A program made the position numbers and the translations under genes. A stretch of DNA of 64,000 bases from Mycobacterium angelicum. GTDB lineage: Bacteria > Actinomycetota > Actinomycetes > Mycobacteriales > Mycobacteriaceae. The notes beneath the pieces were generated by a model. That model searched no databases. It was given only the letters and a program-made list of their open reading frames with translations, and was not told the origin of the DNA. The stretch is taken from NCBI RefSeq assembly GCF_002086155.1, contig NZ_MVHE01000002.1, positions 1 to 64,000 of the forward strand. Reading direction: 5' to 3'. Below are positions 1 through 9,497 of the stretch, one piece after another. Position 1 is the first letter of the stretch; each line of letters opens with the position of its first letter.

Positions 1-550
1 CGCTCCAACACCACCACGCCCCCACACCCACACCACCACCACACCCAAAACAGCACTGGCCCAACGCCTCACCAACCTCACCCCCACCCAACAACACGAA
101 CTACTCACCCAAACCATCACCACCCAACTCGCCCAAGTCCTCGGCCACAACCCCCACGACATCAACCCCCACACCAGCTTCCAAGACCTCGGCTTCGACT
201 CCCTCACCGCACTCGAACTACGCAACCGACTCAAAACCACCACCGGACTCACCCTGCCCGCCACCCTCATCTTCGACTACCCCACCCCCACCACCCTCGC
301 CCAACACCTCAACCAACAACTAAGCGAAGGCCGTACGGCCGGTTCCCCGCCGCTCGATGCGGAGCTGACCCGACTGGAAGAGATGTTGCCGGTGATCGAC
401 GACGGCGACAAGCAACGCGTCGCCACTCGTCTGCGAAATCTTTTGAGCCTCATTACAAATAGCGAACATCGCATCGGCGAACGCATTCAAGCCGCGGAGA
501 CCATCGACGAGGTCTTCCGGCTGATCGATGCCGGTTTTGACGGAGAGTAG
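1..550 (+). CDS. Type I modular polyketide synthase, C-terminal part (ACP and docking domain), 5' end outside window
   Basis: Only the last ~182 codons are present, read in the frame starting at base 2. They encode an acyl carrier protein with the phosphopantetheine motif [15 protein letters not shown], where the Ser carries the growing chain, followed by a ~65-residue acidic helical tail from ELTRLEEM to the end. That tail looks like a C-terminal PKS docking domain (helices ending in [14 protein letters not shown]). The stop TAG (548-550) shares a base with an alternative GTG of the next PKS, so the two are co-transcribed and probably consecutive modules. Codon use is odd: up to about base 325 the + strand is nearly all A and C (14 G or T in the first 120 bases), then it switches to ordinary mycobacterial codons. 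Upstream domains and product are unknown. Confidence 0.93.
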   Translation, partial: APTPPRPHTHTTTTPKTALAQRLTNLTPTQQHELLTQTITTQLAQVLGHNPHDINPHTSFQDLGFDSLTALELRNRLKTTTGLTLPATLIFDYPTPTTLAQHLNQQLSEGRTAGSPPLDAELTRLEEMLPVIDDGDKQRVATRLRNLLSLITNSEHRIGERIQAAETIDEVFRLIDAGFDGE

Positions 551-555
551 TGATC

Positions 556-3500
556 ATGAGCATTGAGCACACGGATCTGGAACGTGAGAAGCTGGTCCGT
601 TATCTGAAGAAGGTTGCCATCGAGCTGGACGAGACGCGTGCTCGGCTGCGCGACTCTGAGCAACGCACCAGCGAGCCCATCGCGATCGTGGGGATGGGCT
701 GCCGCTTTCCGGGTGGTGTGGAATCGCCACGGGCACTGTGGGAAATGGTGCACAGCGGCGCTGATGTGGTGTCGGAGTTTCCGGGCGACCGCGGCTGGGA
801 TGTAGAGGGATTGTTCGATCCGGATCCAGACGCCGCGGGCAAGACCTACACCCGCTCGGGCGGATTCCTGCAAAACGCAGCCGATTTCGACCCGGCGTTC
901 TTCGGAATCACGCCGCGAGAAGCGCTGATGATGGATCCTCAGCAACGCTTGTTGCTGGAGTGCTCCTGGGAAGCGCTGGAACACGCCGGAATCGACCCGC
1001 TCTCGCTGCGCGGCACGGCCACCGGAGTGTTCGCCGGAATCATGGATCCCGACTACGGAATTGGGCAACCCCTGGAGGAGCTGGGCGAATACGGATTGAC
1101 CGGCATCGCCACCAGCGTGACCTCGGGTCGGGTGGCGTATGTGCTGGGCTTGGAAGGCCCGGCCGTATCGGTGGATACGGCCTGCTCTTCGTCGCTGGTC
1201 GCGATGCATCAGGCGTGCGTGTCGTTGCGCTCCGGTGAGTGCGACTTGGCGCTGGCGGGCGGCGTCACGGTAATGGCCACTCCGGCCACCTTCGTGGGAT
1301 TCTCCCGGCAGCGCGGGTTGTCGCGCGACGGCCGCTGCAAAGCCTTTTCGGCTGCGGCTGACGGAGTGGGCTGGGGCGAGGGCGCGGGGGTGGTGGTGCT
1401 GGAGCGCTTGTCGGATGCGCATCGGTCGGGTCACCAGGTGCTGGGGGTGATCCGGGGTAGTGCGGTGAATCAGGATGGGGCATCGAATGGAATGACCGCG
1501 CCGAACGGGCCGTCGCAGCAGCGGGTGATCAGGACGGCGCTGGCGTCGGCGGGCTTGACACCACGCGATGTGGATGTGGTGGAGGCGCACGGCACCGGAA
1601 CGGTGTTGGGGGATCCGATTGAGGCTCAGGCGTTGCTGGCGACCTACGGGCAGGACCGGGGGGGCGAGCAGCCGGTGTGGGTGGGATCGGTGAAATCGAA
1701 CATGGGCCACACCCAAGCCGCCGCGGGAGTGGCGGGCGTGATCAAGATGGTGCAGGCGATGCGGCACGGGGTGATGCCGAAGACCCTGCATGTGGATGTG
1801 CCGTCGCCCCATGTGGATTGGTCGGCGGGTGCGGTGCAGGTGTTGACGACAACCCGCGACTGGCCACAGGCGGCGGGACGGCCGCGCCGGGCCGGTGTTT
1901 CGTCGTTCGGCATCAGCGGCACCAACGCCCATCTCATCGTCGAGCAGGCGCCGGAGCCGAACCCCCACGCGCCCCAGCATGTTTCGAAGACGGACTGGTC
2001 CGTCGTGCCGTGGGTCGTGTCGGCCAAGTCCGCCGAGGCTCTCACAGCGCAGGCACAGCGGCTGGCTGACTTCGTCACGGCCGATGACGCGCTCGAGCCG
2101 ATGGACGTGGCGGTGTCGTTGGCGGCGCGATCGTCGTTTGCGCATCGTGCGGTAGTGCTGGGCAAGAACCGGGTCGAGCTCATGGCGGGGCTGACCGGGC
2201 TGGCTACCGGTGACCCCGGCATCGGCGTGGTAGCCGGAAGGGCCCGGGCGTTGGGTAAAACCGTGATGGTGTTCCCCGGCCAGGGCGCGCAATGGATCGG
2301 TATGGGCGCGGAATTGCTCGCGTCTGCACCGGTATTCGCCGAGCAGATGCGGTTGTGCCAAGAGGCGCTGGCCGAATTCGTGGACTGGTCACTGCTGGAT
2401 GTGATCCGCCAGATTCCGGGCGCGCCCGGGCTGGATCGGGTTGATGTGGTACAGCCCACCTTGTGGGCGGTGATGGTGTCGCTGGCGCGGCTCTGGGAGT
2501 CGGTGGGAGTCAAACCCGCTGCGGTGGTGGGGCATTCGCAGGGTGAGATCGCCGCCGCTTGCGTGGCCGGAGTGCTGTCGTTGCGAGATGCCGCAGCGGT
2601 GGTGGCGCTACGTAGTCAACTGCTGGTGAAACTGGCCGGTTCGGGTGCAATGGTGTCGCTGGCCTGCGGCGAGCAGCGCGCACAGGAGTTGATTGCCGGA
2701 TTCGGGGATCGGCTCAGTATTGCTGCGGTGAACGGTGTTTCGGCGGTGGTGGTCGCCGGTGCGCTGGATGCGATAGCGGAGTTGATGCTGGGCTGCGAGG
2801 CCGCAGGTATTCGGGCTCGCCGGATTGAGGTGGATTACGCGTCGCATTCCGCGCAGGTGGAGTTGGTGGGCGAGTCGTTGGTGGCAGGGTTGTCGGGAAT
2901 CTCGCCCCGTTCGACCGATATCACCTTTGTTTCCACGGTGACCGGTGCCGCGATCGAGGGAACCGGGCTGGACGGCCGCTATTGGTATCGCAATCTGCGC
3001 GAGCCGGTGCTGTTGGATCAGGCGGTGCGCTGGTGCGCCGAGCAGGGGTACGGAGCGTTCGTCGAGGTGAGTCCGCACCCGGCGTTGGGAGCCGGGATCG
3101 AGGAGACCGTCGGTGACGAGGCGGTCGTGGTGCCCACCCTGGGGCGCGACGAGGGCGGTCTCGGGCGGTTCTGGTTGTCGGTGAGCGCGGCCTTTGTGGC
3201 CGGCGTGGACATCGACTGGCCCAATGTGTTTGCCGGTGACGCAGGCCGGCGGGTGGAGTTGCCGACGTATGCCTTTGCCCGGCAACGGTTTTGGCTGGCG
3301 CCGACGGCAGGCGCCGCCAACGCGGGCAACCTTGGATTGCGCGAGACGGGTCATGGGCTGCTGGGCGCGATCATCGAGCAGCCCGACTCGGGCGGGGTGG
3401 TGCTGACCGGGCGGTTGTCGATGTCGACCCAGCCGTGGCTGGCCGATCACGTGGTAGCTGGGGCCGTGTTGTTCGCCGGGGCGGGATTCGTCGAACTGGC

Positions 3501-6500
3501 GATCCGGGCCGGCGACGAGGTGGGCTGCGGCTTGGTGGAGGAGTTGCTGCTGACGGCGCCGCTGGTGTTGCCCCGCGGGGCCGCGGTGGCGGTACAGGTC
3601 GTGGTGGGCGCTGCCGACGAGTCGGGAAGACGTGCGCTGGCGGTGTATTCGCGCCCGGAAGGGTCGACCGGCTCATGGGTGCTCCATGCCCAGGGCGCAC
3701 TGGCCGAGCGGTCCGCCCAACCGGGGGCGGATTTGTCGGAGTGGCCGCCGGCCGATGCTCAACAGATCGATGTCGACGGGGTTTACCGGCAGTTGGCCTG
3801 CCGCGGGTACGAGTATGGGCACTCGTTCCAGGGGGTGCAGTCGTTGTGGCGCCGCGGCCGGGAGGTGTTCGCCGAGCTGGCGGCGCCCGAGGGCCTGGAT
3901 GTGGCCGGAATGGGCATTCATCCGGTGGTGCTGGACGCGGCGATGCAGGCGTGGGTTGCCGTCGACGACGCGGCCACCGACAGCACGACGGTGATGTTGC
4001 CGTTCTGCTGGCAGCAGGTGTCTTTGTACGGTGCGGGCGCCGCCCGGCTGCGGGCACGGATCACCCCTACCCGGGAGGGCGCCCTGTCGGTCGAGCTCGC
4101 CGACTCGGCGGGATTGCCGGTGTTGTCGGTGAATTCGGTGCTGGCCCGTCCGGTCGGTGCGGCGCAGTTGCGGGCCGGGATTGCTGCGGCTGCAGATCCA
4201 ACCAGCCAGGGCCTGCTGGAGCTCGGATGGTCGCCAATCACGTTGGATCCCAGCGCCGTTGAGCGGCCGGTCGTCAAGTGGGACGACTTCGCCCGCGCCG
4301 GCGAGGCTGTGCCCGGCGACGCGGTCGTGGTGTGGCGGTGGGCATCTGGTGATGCCGGGGTAGTGGACTCTGTGTATGCGGCCACACATGCGGTGCTGGC
4401 GGTGTTGCAGTCCTGGCTATCCGCTGACCGGGGAGGTGTGTTGGTCGTGCACACCTGCGGCGCAGTGGCGGTAGCGGACGAGAACACCACCGATCTGGCC
4501 GCAGCGGCGGTGTGGGGGTTGGTGCGTTCGGCCCAGGCCGAATATCCCGGCCAGGTGGTGCTTGTCGATGCCGACGCGACGGCGGATGTCGCGCTATTGG
4601 GCACTTCGGGCGAACCCCAGGTGGCGCTGCGAGCTGGAAAGGCTTATGCGGCAAGGCTGGGCCGGCCCGAAAGACCATTAGAGCTACCCGACGAAGGGTG
4701 GCGGTTGCATGCTATCGGCGGTGGGACGTTCGAGGATGTGGTGCTGGAACCATGCCCGTCGCTGGACGCGCCGCTACCGGACGGCCACGTGCGCGTGGCG
4801 GTGACAGTCTCGGGGGTCAACTTCCGGGATGTGTTCATAGCGTTGGGGATGTATCCCGGCGAGGCGGCCCTCGGCGGTGAGGGCGCCGGCGTGGTCGTCG
4901 AGGTCGGCCCGGGGGTCAGCACCCTGGCCGTCGGCGATGCGGTGATGGGGTTGCTCGGGACGGGTTCGCAGGCCGCGGTCGATCATCGGTTGTTGGTCAA
5001 GATCCCGAAGGGTTGGTCACATGCCCAAGCCGCGGCGGTGCCGGTGGTCTTTCTGACGTCCTGGTATGGCTTTGTCGACTTGGCCGGGCTTCGTCCGGGC
5101 GAGTCGGTGTTGGTGCATACCGCCACCGGCGGGGTGGGGATGGCCGCGGTCCAGCTGGCCCGGCTATGGGGCGCGGAGGTGTTCGTCACCGCCAGCCGCG
5201 GCAAATGGAATACGCTGCGCGCGATGGGGTTTGACGACGACCATATCGCCGATTCGCGCACTCTGGACTTCGAGGACAAGTTCCTGGCCGCCACCGGTGG
5301 TCGCGGGTTCGACGTGGTGCTGCATTCCCTGGCCGGCGAGTTCACCGACGCCTCGCTGCGGCTGACGGCACAGGGGGGTCGCTTTCTCGAGATGGGCAAG
5401 AACGACATCCGCAGCCCCGAAGAGATCGCCGAACACTATCCCGGCATCAGGTATCGGGCGTTTCACGTGCTCGACGCCGGACCGCAACGCATCGGGGAGA
5501 TGCTGGCCGAACTCAAGACACTGTTCGAGACCGAGCAGTTGCATGCGCCGCCGGTGCGCAGTTGGGACATCCGTTGTGTGCGCGAGGCGTACCGGTTTCT
5601 CAGCCAGGCCCGTCATACCGGCAAGGTGGTGTTGACAACGCCACAGGTGTTACCCGAGAGTTTGGCGGCCGGCACGGTGTTGATCACCGGAGGTACCGGG
5701 ATGGTGGGTGCGGTGCTGGCCCGTCATGTCGTGACCCGCTACGGGGTACGGCAGCTGGTGCTGGTCAGCCGCCAGGGCGAGGATGCGCCGGGAGTGCGGC
5801 AACTGGTGGCCGAGTTGGCCGAACTCGGTGCTAAGTCTTGGGTGGCCGCTTGCGATGTCGCCGATGCGGACGCGGTAGTGCAGTTGCTCCGGCAAGTGCA
5901 GGACAAGTACCCACCGTTGACCGGAGTGATCCATGCCGCGGGAACGCTCGACGACGCCGCCATCGCATCGCTGACCCCGGACCGGGTGGATACGGTGTTG
6001 CGGTCCAAGGTTGATGGTGCCTGGAATCTGCATCAGGCCACTCGTGAGTTGGGGCTGGCGATGTTCGTGCTGTGTTCGTCGCTTGCCGGCGTGGTGGGAG
6101 CCCGGGGTCAGGGCAACTACGCGGCGGCGAACGCATTCCTGGATGCGCTGGCGGCCGCACGGCGGGCCAGCGGACTGGCCGGGGTGTCGCTGCAGTGGGG
6201 ACTGTGGGAGCAGGCCAGCGCGATGACCGGGCACTTGCGCAGCAGTGACGTCGCCCGCATGAGCCGCGGCGGGCTGACACCGCTGACCGCTGAACAAGCC
6301 GTCGAATTGTTCGATGCGGCAATAGTTCTGGACCACCCGTCGGCGGTGGCTGCTCGCCTCGACCACAAGGCGCTGGCCGATCCCGGTGTCGGAGCGCACT
6401 TGCCGCCGCTGTTCAACGATCTGGTCCGGCGACCGCTGCGACGAACCGTCGCCAATGACGAAGTCCCGTCGGAATCCGCACTGGCTCAACGCTTGCGTGA

Positions 6501-7068
6501 GCTCGGCCCTGCTCAGCAGCAAGAATTACTGGTCGACATCGTGTGCACCCAGACCGCGTTGGTGCTGGGTCAGTCCGGCCCGCACGACATCCACCCCGAT
6601 GCCGCCTTCCAAGACCTCGGGTTCGACTCGCTGACCGCGGTGGAGCTGCGTAACCGGCTGAAAACCGCTACCGGACTGAGCTTTTCACCGACGCTGATAT
6701 TCGACCATACGACCCCCGCCGCGCTGGGGGCGTATCTCAACCAGGAACTGGGCCTCAGCGATGGCGCCAAAGCCGACGAAAGCGGTGCGGGAATACCCGA
6801 TCCCGACGACGAATCGGTGCGCGCCATTCTCAACACCATTGCGATCAGTGATCTCCGCGACGCAGACCTGCTCGACAAGTTGTTGCTGCTGGCCGAAAAA
6901 ACCAAAGCTAAATCGGATCGAAAGGATCGCGAGGAAAAGAACCAGGAATCGGATCAAAAGGAGCTCGAGCGAATCATCGATTCATCAAGCCCCGAGGAAT
7001 TGATCGCGATCGCGCTCGGGATGCCCGCCGGCGAGCCGATCGAAACGAATGGTTCACACCTGGCGTGA
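556..7068 (+). CDS. Type I polyketide synthase, complete reducing module KS-AT-DH-ER-KR-ACP
   Basis: A 2,170-residue single-module PKS. Residues 1-30 form a coiled-coil N-terminal docking helix ([20 protein letters not shown]). KS: DTACSSS with Cys210, EAHGTGT and NMGHTQ. AT: GHSQGE with Ser661 and YASH near 761, the signature of methylmalonyl-CoA use. DH: His965, but the usual HxxxGxxxxP ends in Ala; the second motif (LDAAMQ) is intact. ER: GGVGMA near 1525. KR: GGTGMVG near 1712, LDD, and Tyr1855 in [11 protein letters not shown]: Ser2025. The architecture predicts a fully reduced, methyl-branched two-carbon extension, as in Pks7- or Pks12-type lipid synthases. A charged C-terminal tail (about 2065-2170) resembles a docking region, but no PKS follows. 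ATG 556 is preferred because GGAG lies 10 bases upstream; GTG 550 overlaps the previous stop. Which mycobacterial pks it is orthologous to is uncertain. Confidence 0.95.
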   Translation: MSIEHTDLEREKLVRYLKKVAIELDETRARLRDSEQRTSEPIAIVGMGCRFPGGVESPRALWEMVHSGADVVSEFPGDRGWDVEGLFDPDPDAAGKTYTRSGGFLQNAADFDPAFFGITPREALMMDPQQRLLLECSWEALEHAGIDPLSLRGTATGVFAGIMDPDYGIGQPLEELGEYGLTGIATSVTSGRVAYVLGLEGPAVSVDTACSSSLVAMHQACVSLRSGECDLALAGGVTVMATPATFVGFSRQRGLSRDGRCKAFSAAADGVGWGEGAGVVVLERLSDAHRSGHQVLGVIRGSAVNQDGASNGMTAPNGPSQQRVIRTALASAGLTPRDVDVVEAHGTGTVLGDPIEAQALLATYGQDRGGEQPVWVGSVKSNMGHTQAAAGVAGVIKMVQAMRHGVMPKTLHVDVPSPHVDWSAGAVQVLTTTRDWPQAAGRPRRAGVSSFGISGTNAHLIVEQAPEPNPHAPQHVSKTDWSVVPWVVSAKSAEALTAQAQRLADFVTADDALEPMDVAVSLAARSSFAHRAVVLGKNRVELMAGLTGLATGDPGIGVVAGRARALGKTVMVFPGQGAQWIGMGAELLASAPVFAEQMRLCQEALAEFVDWSLLDVIRQIPGAPGLDRVDVVQPTLWAVMVSLARLWESVGVKPAAVVGHSQGEIAAACVAGVLSLRDAAAVVALRSQLLVKLAGSGAMVSLACGEQRAQELIAGFGDRLSIAAVNGVSAVVVAGALDAIAELMLGCEAAGIRARRIEVDYASHSAQVELVGESLVAGLSGISPRSTDITFVSTVTGAAIEGTGLDGRYWYRNLREPVLLDQAVRWCAEQGYGAFVEVSPHPALGAGIEETVGDEAVVVPTLGRDEGGLGRFWLSVSAAFVAGVDIDWPNVFAGDAGRRVELPTYAFARQRFWLAPTAGAANAGNLGLRETGHGLLGAIIEQPDSGGVVLTGRLSMSTQPWLADHVVAGAVLFAGAGFVELAIRAGDEVGCGLVEELLLTAPLVLPRGAAVAVQVVVGAADESGRRALAVYSRPEGSTGSWVLHAQGALAERSAQPGADLSEWPPADAQQIDVDGVYRQLACRGYEYGHSFQGVQSLWRRGREVFAELAAPEGLDVAGMGIHPVVLDAAMQAWVAVDDAATDSTTVMLPFCWQQVSLYGAGAARLRARITPTREGALSVELADSAGLPVLSVNSVLARPVGAAQLRAGIAAAADPTSQGLLELGWSPITLDPSAVERPVVKWDDFARAGEAVPGDAVVVWRWASGDAGVVDSVYAATHAVLAVLQSWLSADRGGVLVVHTCGAVAVADENTTDLAAAAVWGLVRSAQAEYPGQVVLVDADATADVALLGTSGEPQVALRAGKAYAARLGRPERPLELPDEGWRLHAIGGGTFEDVVLEPCPSLDAPLPDGHVRVAVTVSGVNFRDVFIALGMYPGEAALGGEGAGVVVEVGPGVSTLAVGDAVMGLLGTGSQAAVDHRLLVKIPKGWSHAQAAAVPVVFLTSWYGFVDLAGLRPGESVLVHTATGGVGMAAVQLARLWGAEVFVTASRGKWNTLRAMGFDDDHIADSRTLDFEDKFLAATGGRGFDVVLHSLAGEFTDASLRLTAQGGRFLEMGKNDIRSPEEIAEHYPGIRYRAFHVLDAGPQRIGEMLAELKTLFETEQLHAPPVRSWDIRCVREAYRFLSQARHTGKVVLTTPQVLPESLAAGTVLITGGTGMVGAVLARHVVTRYGVRQLVLVSRQGEDAPGVRQLVAELAELGAKSWVAACDVADADAVVQLLRQVQDKYPPLTGVIHAAGTLDDAAIASLTPDRVDTVLRSKVDGAWNLHQATRELGLAMFVLCSSLAGVVGARGQGNYAAANAFLDALAAARRASGLAGVSLQWGLWEQASAMTGHLRSSDVARMSRGGLTPLTAEQAVELFDAAIVLDHPSAVAARLDHKALADPGVGAHLPPLFNDLVRRPLRRTVANDEVPSESALAQRLRELGPAQQQELLVDIVCTQTALVLGQSGPHDIHPDAAFQDLGFDSLTAVELRNRLKTATGLSFSPTLIFDHTTPAALGAYLNQELGLSDGAKADESGAGIPDPDDESVRAILNTIAISDLRDADLLDKLLLLAEKTKAKSDRKDREEKNQESDQKELERIIDSSSPEELIAIALGMPAGEPIETNGSHLA

Positions 7069-7140
7069 TCTGATCGGTCGGGACGCCCGCTGGTGTCCGG
7101 TGGACGAGACGTGTCGGGACCGTTGGGTAAGGTCTTGCTC

Positions 7141-9465
7141 GTGAATCCAGGCGCCACCGTCAAACCCGTAACCGCCCGTCTCGCTGAGGAACTGGAGGTA
7201 GGCCAGGCCCAGGTCGTCGCCGCCGTCCGCTTGCTCGACGAAGGCGCAACCGTCCCGTTCATCGCCCGGTACCGCAAGGAGGTCACCGGGAGCCTCGATG
7301 ACGCGCAGCTTCGCACTCTGGAAGAGCGGCTGGGCTACCTGCGCGAACTCGACGAGCGGCGGGCGGCGGTGCTGGCCTCGATTCAGGAACAGGGCAAGCT
7401 CACCGACGAGCTCAGGACGGCACTGCTGGCAGCCGACACCAAGGCCCGCGTTGAGGACCTCTACCTGCCCTACAAACCCAAGCGCCGGACCAAAGCGCAA
7501 ATCGCCCGCGAAGCGGGTCTCGAGCCGCTGGCCGACCGCCTACTGTCGGATCCCAAATTGGCCCCCGATGCGGTGGCCGCGGAATTCGTCGGTGACGGCG
7601 TTGCCGACGCCGCCGCGGCGCTGGACGGGGCCCGGCACATTCTCATCGAGCGGGCCGCCGAGGACGCCGAGCTTGTCGGCGCAGTGCGGGAGAAATTCTG
7701 GGCCGGGGCAGCGCTGCGCAGCGTGGCCTGGTCACCGGAGGCCGCGAAAAGCGCCGACGCGCAAAAGTTTCGCGACTATTTCGAATTCGGCGAATCTTTG
7801 CAGACAATGCCGTCCCACCGCGTTCTCGCCGTGCTGCGCGGGGAGAAAGAGAAGGTCCTCGGCCTCACGTTCGACTGCGGCGACGACGACCCGTACGAAG
7901 CCATGATCGCGGCAACCCTGGGGATCGATCGGTCATCGCCGGGGGCGGCGACACCGTGGCTGGCAGCCACGGTGAGCCTCGCATGGCGGGCCAGGCTGAT
8001 GTCGGCGGCCGCGGTCGATACCCGGATCCGGCTGCGCCGGCGTGCGGAGGAAGAGGCCGTGGCGGTGTTCGCCAAGAACCTCAAGGACCTGCTGCTCGCG
8101 GCTCCGGCGGGCGCGCGCACCACCCTCGGGCTTGATCCGGGCTTTCGCACCGGTGTGAAGGTCGCGGTAGTGGACAGCACCGGCAAGGTCGTGGAGACGT
8201 GTGCCGTCTACCCGCATCAGCCGCAGCGCCAATGGGATTCGGCCAAGGCGATTCTGGCCGCCCTGGTCGCCCGGCACGGCGTCGAACTGATCGCCGTCGG
8301 CAACGGCACCGCCTCGCGGGAAACCGACGCCCTGGCCGCCGAACTCATCGCCGACATCCGGGCCGCCGGCGCCGCGGCGCCCACGAAAGCGATGGTGAGC
8401 GAGGCCGGCGCATCGGTGTATTCGGCCTCGGCCTACGCGGCGCATGAGTTGCCCGGACTCGATGTCACCTTGCGCGGGGCGGTGTCGATCGCCCGGCGCC
8501 TGCAGGATCCGCTGGCCGAATTGGTGAAGATCGAGCCGAAGTCCATCGGGGTCGGGCAGTACCAACACGACATCACCCCGGGGATCCTGGCCCGCAGCCT
8601 GGATGCCGTGGTCGAGGACGCGGTGAATGCGGTGGGGGTCGACCTCAACACCGCGTCGGTGCCACTGCTGGCGCGGGTGTCCGGCATCTCGGAGTTTCTC
8701 GCCGAGTCGATCGTCGCCCACCGCGACAAGACGGGGCCATTCAATAACCGACGCGGCCTCCTCGACGTGCCTCGCCTGGGTCCCAAAGCATTCGAGCAAT
8801 GTGCGGGTTTCCTCCGGATCACCGACGGCGACGACCCACTGGACGCCTCCGGCGTGCACCCCGAGGCCTATCCGGTGGTCCGGCGCATTCTGGACCGCTC
8901 GGGTGTAGCCCTGGCCGAAATCATCGGGGACGCAAGGGCATTGCGGTCACTTCGTCCCGCTGATTTCGCCGACGACCGCTTCGGTATCCCCACGGTAACC
9001 GACATCATCGCCGAACTGGAAAAGCCGGGACGAGATCCGCGGCCGGCCTTCACCACCGCCTCATTCGCCGCCGGCGTCGAGAAGATCGCAGATCTCAAGG
9101 TGGGCATGGTGCTCGAGGGCGTGGTGACCAACGTCGCGGCCTTCGGAGCTTTCGTTGACGTCGGCGTGCACCAGGACGGCCTCGTGCATGTATCGGCAAT
9201 GGCCGAACGCTTTGTCTCCGACCCGCACGAAGTCGTACGGTCCGGGCAGGTGGTGCGCGTCAAAGTCGTCGACGTCGACGTCGAACGCCAGCGGATCGGA
9301 CTGACCTTGCGCCTCAACGACAAACCCCAACCCGACCGGGGCAGGCGTCCCGCCCGGACCGAGAAGCGAATCCCACACCGCGACAAGAACTCCGGCAATC
9401 AGGCCTCCGCGCCGCCCAAAGGCTCCATGGCGCAGGCGTTGCGCGACGCCGGCTTTGGCCGGTGA
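7141..9465 (+). CDS. tex: Tex family S1 RNA-binding transcription accessory protein
   Basis: A 774-residue Tex protein. Near the N-terminus it has the family signature LLDEGATVPFIARYRKE, then an RNase H-like YqgF domain from about residue 325 (LGLDPGFRTGVKVAVVD), helix-hairpin-helix repeats near 500-600 and a C-terminal S1 RNA-binding domain around 655-725 (GMVLEGVVTNVAAFGAFVDVG). Tex proteins bind nucleic acid and influence transcription; the role here is inferred from the family. GTG 7141 is preferred because it gives a normal Tex N-terminus and has AAGG about nine bases upstream. An in-frame GTG at 7093 would add 16 residues. It lies 72 bases after the PKS, could be read through from it, and has no evident functional link to it. 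Confidence 0.95.
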   Translation: MNPGATVKPVTARLAEELEVGQAQVVAAVRLLDEGATVPFIARYRKEVTGSLDDAQLRTLEERLGYLRELDERRAAVLASIQEQGKLTDELRTALLAADTKARVEDLYLPYKPKRRTKAQIAREAGLEPLADRLLSDPKLAPDAVAAEFVGDGVADAAAALDGARHILIERAAEDAELVGAVREKFWAGAALRSVAWSPEAAKSADAQKFRDYFEFGESLQTMPSHRVLAVLRGEKEKVLGLTFDCGDDDPYEAMIAATLGIDRSSPGAATPWLAATVSLAWRARLMSAAAVDTRIRLRRRAEEEAVAVFAKNLKDLLLAAPAGARTTLGLDPGFRTGVKVAVVDSTGKVVETCAVYPHQPQRQWDSAKAILAALVARHGVELIAVGNGTASRETDALAAELIADIRAAGAAAPTKAMVSEAGASVYSASAYAAHELPGLDVTLRGAVSIARRLQDPLAELVKIEPKSIGVGQYQHDITPGILARSLDAVVEDAVNAVGVDLNTASVPLLARVSGISEFLAESIVAHRDKTGPFNNRRGLLDVPRLGPKAFEQCAGFLRITDGDDPLDASGVHPEAYPVVRRILDRSGVALAEIIGDARALRSLRPADFADDRFGIPTVTDIIAELEKPGRDPRPAFTTASFAAGVEKIADLKVGMVLEGVVTNVAAFGAFVDVGVHQDGLVHVSAMAERFVSDPHEVVRSGQVVRVKVVDVDVERQRIGLTLRLNDKPQPDRGRRPARTEKRIPHRDKNSGNQASAPPKGSMAQALRDAGFGR

Positions 9466-9490
9466 CGGCGGGCGGCTGACGGCGGGCGGC
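9463..9490 (+). repeat. 14-bp exact tandem duplication at the tex stop codon
   Basis: The unit TGACGGCGGGCGGC occurs twice head to tail, followed by a partial third copy (TAACGGC). The first TGA is the tex stop codon. It sits in the short gap between convergent tex and the molybdenum hydroxylase operon. It is probably replication slippage; no hairpin or terminator was found in it. Confidence 0.85.
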
Positions 9491-9497
9491 TAACGGC

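Noticed and set aside
487..2361. 624-residue open frame on the minus strand
   Set aside because: It lies wholly antisense to the KS-AT region of a clear PKS and is Arg/His-rich without any domain; typical of high-GC shadow frames.
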